Shown: positions 60,068 through 64,000 of the stretch, in pieces | How positions within the stretch are numbered: the first letter of the stretch is position 1 | Layout: each line of letters starts with the position of its first letter | Assembly (NCBI RefSeq): GCF_025460765.1 | Contig: NZ_JAMWEG010000009.1 | Location: 124,001 to 188,000 of the forward strand | Reading direction: 5' to 3' | DNA from: Micromonospora sp. MA102 | Lineage (GTDB): Bacteria; Actinomycetota; Actinomycetes; Mycobacteriales; Micromonosporaceae | Length of the DNA: 64,000 nucleotides | The notes under the pieces: generated by a model | Databases searched by the model: none | Seen by the model: the letters and a program-made list of their open reading frames with translations, nothing else | Told to the model about the DNA's origin: nothing | Program-made: the position numbers and the translations under genes

Positions 60068-63000
60068 TCAGATCAGGCGGAGCTGGCGGTCCCTGGGGCG
60101 GCGGGGTTCGGTGTCGCCGAAGCGCTCGAACAGGCCCGGGTCGATCACGTCGAGGAACGGGGTGGGGCGGCACTCGCGCTCCGACCCGTGCCGCGTACGC
60201 CGGGCCGCGTGGCTCACGTAGAGCCGGTCCTGCGCCCGGGTCAGCCCGACGAAGAAGAGCCGTCGTTCCTCGGCCACCGCGTCGTCGTCCGGCTCCTGCC
60301 CGGGCCAGCGCAGCGGCAGCAGCCCGTCCTCGGCGCCGACCAGGAAGACCACCGGGAATTCCAGCCCCTTCGCCGCGTGCAGGGTGAGCAGGGTGACCGC
60401 CTCGGCACGCGGGTCGAGGGCGTCCACCTCCGCCCCGGTGGCGAGTTGGGCGAGGAACAGCTCCAGGTCGTCGCCGCAGCGCCGGGCCAGCGGGGTGAGC
60501 AGGTCGACCGCGGTGCGGACGTCCTCGGGGCGTACCGCGCCGGAGCCGTCGAGGGTCGGCACGGCGAAGCGTTCCGCCAGGATCTGGCCGGCCAGCCGTA
60601 CCCGGGCGGCGAGGGAACCGTCGAGCCCGGCGTGCCGCAGCTCGCGGGCGATGGCGGTCACGCCCGGCCGGTCGCGCAGGCGGTCGTGCGAGCGCTTCTG
60701 CACGGGGATGTTCGCCCGGGCCAGCGCGTCCACGATCGGCGCGGCCTGCGAGTCGGTGCGGTAGAGCACCGCGATGTCGGAGAAGGACAGCGAGGTGGCC
60801 CGCCCGTCGATCCGGCCCGAGTCGAGCGAGCGGTGGGAAAGGCCACCGACCAGGTCGTCGATGGTGCGTACCAGGAAGTCGGCCTCGTCCGCGACGGAGG
60901 TCGTGGCGTAGCGACCCACCAGCGGGGCCTCCGGGTCGAGCCGGGCCGGGTCGAGCCGGCGGCCGCGGACCAGCGACGACGGCGCGATGGCCTGCACGGC
61001 GGCGGCCAGGATGGGCGCCGACGAGCGGTAGTTGCGGTTCAGCCGGACCAGCCGGGCGTCGGTGAAGTCCTGGGAGAAGCGCAGGAAGTAGCCGACGTCC
61101 GCGCCCCGGAACGAGTAGATCGCCTGGTCGGGGTCGCCGATCGCGCACAGGTTGCCGTCGGCGGGGCTGAGCAGCCGGAGGAGGTCGTACTGGACGGCGT
61201 CGACATCCTGGTACTCGTCGACGAAGATCCACTTCCAGCGCTCGCGGTACTCCCGGACCAGCTTCCGGTCGCCCTTCAGCAGCGCCACCGGCAGGGTGAG
61301 CAGCTCGTCCAGGTCGACCAGGTCCCGCTTGCGCAGCAGCGCGGCGTACCGCTCGTCGTCCTCGCCGGCCTCCGCGCGGGCGGCGGCCCGGTCGGCGTCG
61401 TCGGCGATGCGGAAGTCCGCCGGCAGGCCCGCGGCCGGCGCGTTCTCCCGCAGGATGGTGAGGCCCAGCGAGTGGAAGGTGCCCACCGTGACGTCCTCGG
61501 CCACCGGGCCGAGCAGCCCGTCCAGGCGGTGCCGCAGCTCCTCGGCCGCGCGCCGGGTGAAGGTGATCGCCAGGCACTGCTCCGGGAAGACGTTCAGCTC
61601 CGCGCACAGGTACGCGATCCGGTGGGTGAGCGTCCGCGTCTTGCCCGTGCCCGGGCCGGCCACGATGAGCAGCGGGCCGCCCGGCGCCGAGGCGGCCACC
61701 CGCTGCATCGCGTCGAGCCGGTCCAGCAGCCCGGTGCCGACCTCCTCCATCCCGGCGAGCATCGGCTCGAACGGCTCGTGCGGGGAGGGCGCCGGCGCGA
61801 TCGGTGGCGGGGGCGGCGGGGCGGGCTTGCGCTTCGGCTCCGCCTTGGCCGCCGCCGGGCGCCGGGCCCTGGGCTTCGCCGCCGGCTCCGCGGGCTTCCG
61901 CTGCGCGGGCACGGGTACGTCGAAGAGCGTGTCCTGGCCGGCGCCGCCGGTCGACGACCCCAGCTCGGCCGGGTCGAACAACGTGATCACCCCGTACTCG
62001 CCGTCGTAGCCGGGGACCCGGCGCACCTCGCCGCGGCGCAGCCGGCCGATGCCCTCGGCGAGCAGCTCACCGCCGACCCGGCCGATCTCGTCCAGCGGGG
62101 TACGGGTGAGGATGTCCAGCTCCGGGCCCAGCGCGGCGATCAGCTCGTGGAGCTTCCCCTCGACCTTCTTGGAGCGCGCGCCGACCTTGTTGAGCTCACC
62201 GAGGATCTCGGCCAGCGGCACCAGGTGGGTCACCTCCCGGGCGTGCGCCGGCCGGTGCCCCTCGGGCCGGTCGGCAAGCTCCGCCACCCGGCTCAGCACG
62301 CCCACCGTCAGCGGCTTCCCGCACTCCGGGCAGCGCCCGCCGGCCTCCCGGGTGCGCTCCGGGGACCAGTTCACGCCGCAGAGCCGGTGCCCGTCGGCGT
62401 GGTACTTGCCCTCCTCCGGGAAGAACTCGATGGTGCCGGCCAGCCCGTCGCCGGTGCGCAGCGCCTCGCGGATGGCGAAGTAGTCCCGCGCCGAGTCGAG
62501 GACGGTGGCCTCCCGGGCCAACGCGGGCGGCGAGTGGGCGTCCGAATTCGACACCAGCTGGTAGCGGTCCAGGCTGCCGACCCGCCAGTTCATCTCCGGG
62601 TCGGAGGAGAGGCCGGTCTCCACGGCGAAGATGTGCTCGGCCAGGTCGGCGTAGCAGTCGGCGATGGCGTCGAAGCCGGACTTCGAGCCGAGCGCGGAGA
62701 ACCAGGGCGTCCAGATGTGCGCCGGCACCAGGTAGCCGTCCGGGCTGGCCTCCAGCGTGATCTCCAGCAGGTCGCGGGAGTCCAGCCCGAGGATCGGCCG
62801 GCCGTCCGAGCCCAGGTTGCCGATCCGCCCCAGCGCCGCGTTGAACCGGGCCACCGCGTCCAGGTCCGGCAGGTAGATGAGGTGGTGCACCTTCCGGGTC
62901 CGGTCGTCCCGCTTGTAGATCGTGGAGATCTCCACGCTGAGCATGAACCGGACCGGGTCCGCCTCCGCCGCACTGGCGAGCCGGGGCGGCAACCGCCGGG

Positions 63001-63274
63001 CGATGTCCCGCTCCGCCTCCGGGCTCAGCCGGTAGAGGCCGGGCTCGGCCGGGTGCAGGGTCTCGCGCAGGTGGTCGTACCAGGCGGGGTGGGTGAAGTC
63101 GCCGGTGCCGAGGACGCCGATGCCCTTGCGGCGGGCCCACCAGCCGAGGTTCGGCAGGGTCAGGTCACGGCTGCACGCGCGCGAGTACTTCGAGTGGATG
63201 TGCAGGTCCGCGACGAACGACGGGGGGCCACCGGGGGGTGCGGCGTTGAACGGAGGCACGCCGCATCCTGTCAC
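60068..63274 (-). CDS. PHP-domain endonuclease-like / UvrD helicase fusion (1068 aa)
   Basis: Residues about 20-430 form a PHP-type metallo-hydrolase module with DLHIHSKYSRACS, GTGDFTHP, SVEISTIY and VSNSDAHSP, a CPEC zinc-type pair near 311 and an HhH-like stretch near 385-425. A Pro/Ala/Lys linker covers about 450-500. A full SF1 UvrD helicase follows with AGPGTGKTRTLTH (near 533), VDEYQDVDAVQY, GDPDQAIYSFRGAD, LNRNYRSSAPIL and TLHAAKGLEFPVVFLVG. The fusion suggests a DNA-processing enzyme that unwinds and cuts. It appears to stand alone. The GTG at 63274 or the one at 63259 is the start. A role in repair or defence is inferred. Confidence 0.9.
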   Translation of the reverse strand: MTGCGVPPFNAAPPGGPPSFVADLHIHSKYSRACSRDLTLPNLGWWARRKGIGVLGTGDFTHPAWYDHLRETLHPAEPGLYRLSPEAERDIARRLPPRLASAAEADPVRFMLSVEISTIYKRDDRTRKVHHLIYLPDLDAVARFNAALGRIGNLGSDGRPILGLDSRDLLEITLEASPDGYLVPAHIWTPWFSALGSKSGFDAIADCYADLAEHIFAVETGLSSDPEMNWRVGSLDRYQLVSNSDAHSPPALAREATVLDSARDYFAIREALRTGDGLAGTIEFFPEEGKYHADGHRLCGVNWSPERTREAGGRCPECGKPLTVGVLSRVAELADRPEGHRPAHAREVTHLVPLAEILGELNKVGARSKKVEGKLHELIAALGPELDILTRTPLDEIGRVGGELLAEGIGRLRRGEVRRVPGYDGEYGVITLFDPAELGSSTGGAGQDTLFDVPVPAQRKPAEPAAKPRARRPAAAKAEPKRKPAPPPPPPIAPAPSPHEPFEPMLAGMEEVGTGLLDRLDAMQRVAASAPGGPLLIVAGPGTGKTRTLTHRIAYLCAELNVFPEQCLAITFTRRAAEELRHRLDGLLGPVAEDVTVGTFHSLGLTILRENAPAAGLPADFRIADDADRAAARAEAGEDDERYAALLRKRDLVDLDELLTLPVALLKGDRKLVREYRERWKWIFVDEYQDVDAVQYDLLRLLSPADGNLCAIGDPDQAIYSFRGADVGYFLRFSQDFTDARLVRLNRNYRSSAPILAAAVQAIAPSSLVRGRRLDPARLDPEAPLVGRYATTSVADEADFLVRTIDDLVGGLSHRSLDSGRIDGRATSLSFSDIAVLYRTDSQAAPIVDALARANIPVQKRSHDRLRDRPGVTAIARELRHAGLDGSLAARVRLAGQILAERFAVPTLDGSGAVRPEDVRTAVDLLTPLARRCGDDLELFLAQLATGAEVDALDPRAEAVTLLTLHAAKGLEFPVVFLVGAEDGLLPLRWPGQEPDDDAVAEERRLFFVGLTRAQDRLYVSHAARRTRHGSERECRPTPFLDVIDPGLFERFGDTEPRRPRDRQLRLI

Positions 63275-63353
63275 GCCCGGTCCTCCGGCCGCCCGCCGCC
63301 ACGCGTACGCGTGACCTGAGCAATGCGGTGCTGGACCGGGCGGCCCGGAGGCG

Positions 63354-64000
63354 CTATGGGGCGCGCAGCTCGACGAGGGTCACCTGCGGCGGCGCGCCCA
63401 CCCGGACCGGCGGGCCCCAGAAGCCGGCGCCGTTGGTGACGTAGACCTTGGTGCCGTCCACCTCGCCCAGGCCGGAGACGACCGGCTGCTGGAGCTTCAC
63501 CAGCAGGTTGAACGGCGCCATCTGGCCGCCGTGGGTGTGCCCGGACAGTTGGAGGTCCACGCCGAACTTCGCCGCCTCGTGCGCGGCCACCGGCTGGTGG
63601 GCCAGCAGCACCACGGGGCCGGACGGATCCCGGTCGCCGAGGGCGGCGGCGTAGTCGGCGGGGGCGGCCAGCCCGGTGCCGGCGGCCGTGACGTCGTTGA
63701 CGCCGGCCAGGTCGAGCACGCCGCCCCGCGCCCGGATCTCCTGGCGCTCGTTCTGGAGCACCCGCAGGCCGAGCCGGTCCACCTCGCGTACCCACTCCTC
63801 CACACCGGAGTAGTACTCGTGGTTGCCGGTGACGAAGAAGCTGCCGTGGCGCGAGCGCAGGTCGCGCAGCGGTTCCGCGGCCGGCCCCAGCTCGGCCACC
63901 GAGCCGTCGACCAGGTCACCGACGACGGCCACCAGGTCGGCGTCGAGCCGGTTGATCATCGCGACGATCCGCTCGGTGTGCGCCCGGCCGCGCAGCGGCC
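63354..64000 (-). CDS. Metallophosphoesterase, C-terminal part (cut by window end)
   Basis: A calcineurin-like phosphoesterase of the YkuE/YaeI type. VGDLVDG, TGNHEYYSG, LAHQP and LSGHTHGGQMAPFN give the metal-binding Asp, Asn and His residues in order. The frame is open to the window edge (GRAHTERIVAMI), so the N-terminal DxH motif and membrane anchor, if any, lie outside. Relatives act on nucleotide or lipid pyrophosphate substrates. It is on the same strand as the PHP-UvrD gene, 79 bases upstream of it. Confidence 0.92.
   Translation of the reverse strand, partial: PLRGRAHTERIVAMINRLDADLVAVVGDLVDGSVAELGPAAEPLRDLRSRHGSFFVTGNHEYYSGVEEWVREVDRLGLRVLQNERQEIRARGGVLDLAGVNDVTAAGTGLAAPADYAAALGDRDPSGPVVLLAHQPVAAHEAAKFGVDLQLSGHTHGGQMAPFNLLVKLQQPVVSGLGEVDGTKVYVTNGAGFWGPPVRVGAPPQVTLVELRAP

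Noticed and set aside
60188-63319. A 1043-codon open frame on the + strand opposite the PHP-UvrD gene
   Set aside because: It mirrors the codon structure of the real gene, has no domain and is Val/Asp/Gly/Arg-rich as high-GC antisense frames are.

Overview
This window is a chromosomal segment from a high-GC actinomycete, most likely a Micromonospora or close relative in the Micromonosporaceae. The evidence is the strong G/C bias at third codon positions, frequent GTG starts, and a gene order (parA, parB, cwlM, trxA, trxB, anti-sigma, sigM, pseudokinase, murJ, CCA-adding enzyme, then ino1, ponA, rpsF-ssb-rpsR-rplI, dnaB) that matches the conserved origin-proximal region of Actinobacteria. Family and genus are inferred from protein content and order, not from a database search. 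No rRNA, tRNA, CRISPR array, prophage or insertion sequence was recognised.

Layout. 1-4311: the end of parA, parB, and a 2.7-kb stretch without a convincing gene that holds five parS sites, several families of short repeats, an 80-bp duplication and a cluster of DnaA boxes; this looks like the chromosome's partition locus. 4312-16852: a HIT-like protein, a D-Ala-D-Ala ligase-type enzyme, an aminotransferase, an acetyltransferase, then the CwlM / thioredoxin / SigM-anti-sigma / pseudokinase / MurJ block joining peptidoglycan control with redox and stress response. 16985-24970: CCA-adding enzyme, a secreted subtilisin-like protease with a six-repeat tail, flotillin with NfeD, an ECF sigma factor coupled to a membrane beta-propeller protein, and a DNA alkyltransferase. 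25034-34227: inositol-phosphate synthase beside a PadR regulator with a perfect operator-like dyad, a DUF5318 protein, a class A penicillin-binding protein, two polytopic membrane proteins and an endonuclease IV-like gene. 35653-40732: the ribosomal/SSB operon, a repeat-rich membrane protein and dnaB. 40751-46496: a MDMPI-type protein and a translationally coupled operon running from a GGDEF-EAL protein through a membrane glycosyltransferase and a phosphoribosyltransferase to a zinc-ribbon protein. 47040-53156: a large AfsR-type regulator and molybdopterin genes moaC, mog/moaB, moeA and moaE, with a 59-bp triplication in front of moaE. 53160-64000: a GT87-like protein, DoxX, acetyltransferase, an ORC-like AAA ATPase behind a two-dyad promoter, an LppU-like protein, an EamA transporter, a prepilin-type peptidase, a PHP-UvrD fusion helicase and a cut metallophosphoesterase.

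How the parts fit. Most genes serve chromosome replication and segregation (parAB/parS, dnaB, ssb, DnaA boxes), envelope growth (cwlM, murJ with pseudokinase, ponA, ddl-like, ino1, several GT-C-type membrane proteins) or redox and stress control (trxBA behind a SigR-like promoter, sigM, an ECF factor). At least eight genes show a TANNNT hexamer 6-9 bases before the start codon and no clear ribosome-binding site, which suggests many leaderless transcripts. The observations I rate highest are the PHP-UvrD fusion, the twin GTCTAGC dyads at the AAA ATPase promoter, islands of foreign-looking codons in dnaB, the start-codon-bearing 59-bp triplication, and the repeat-built parS region.
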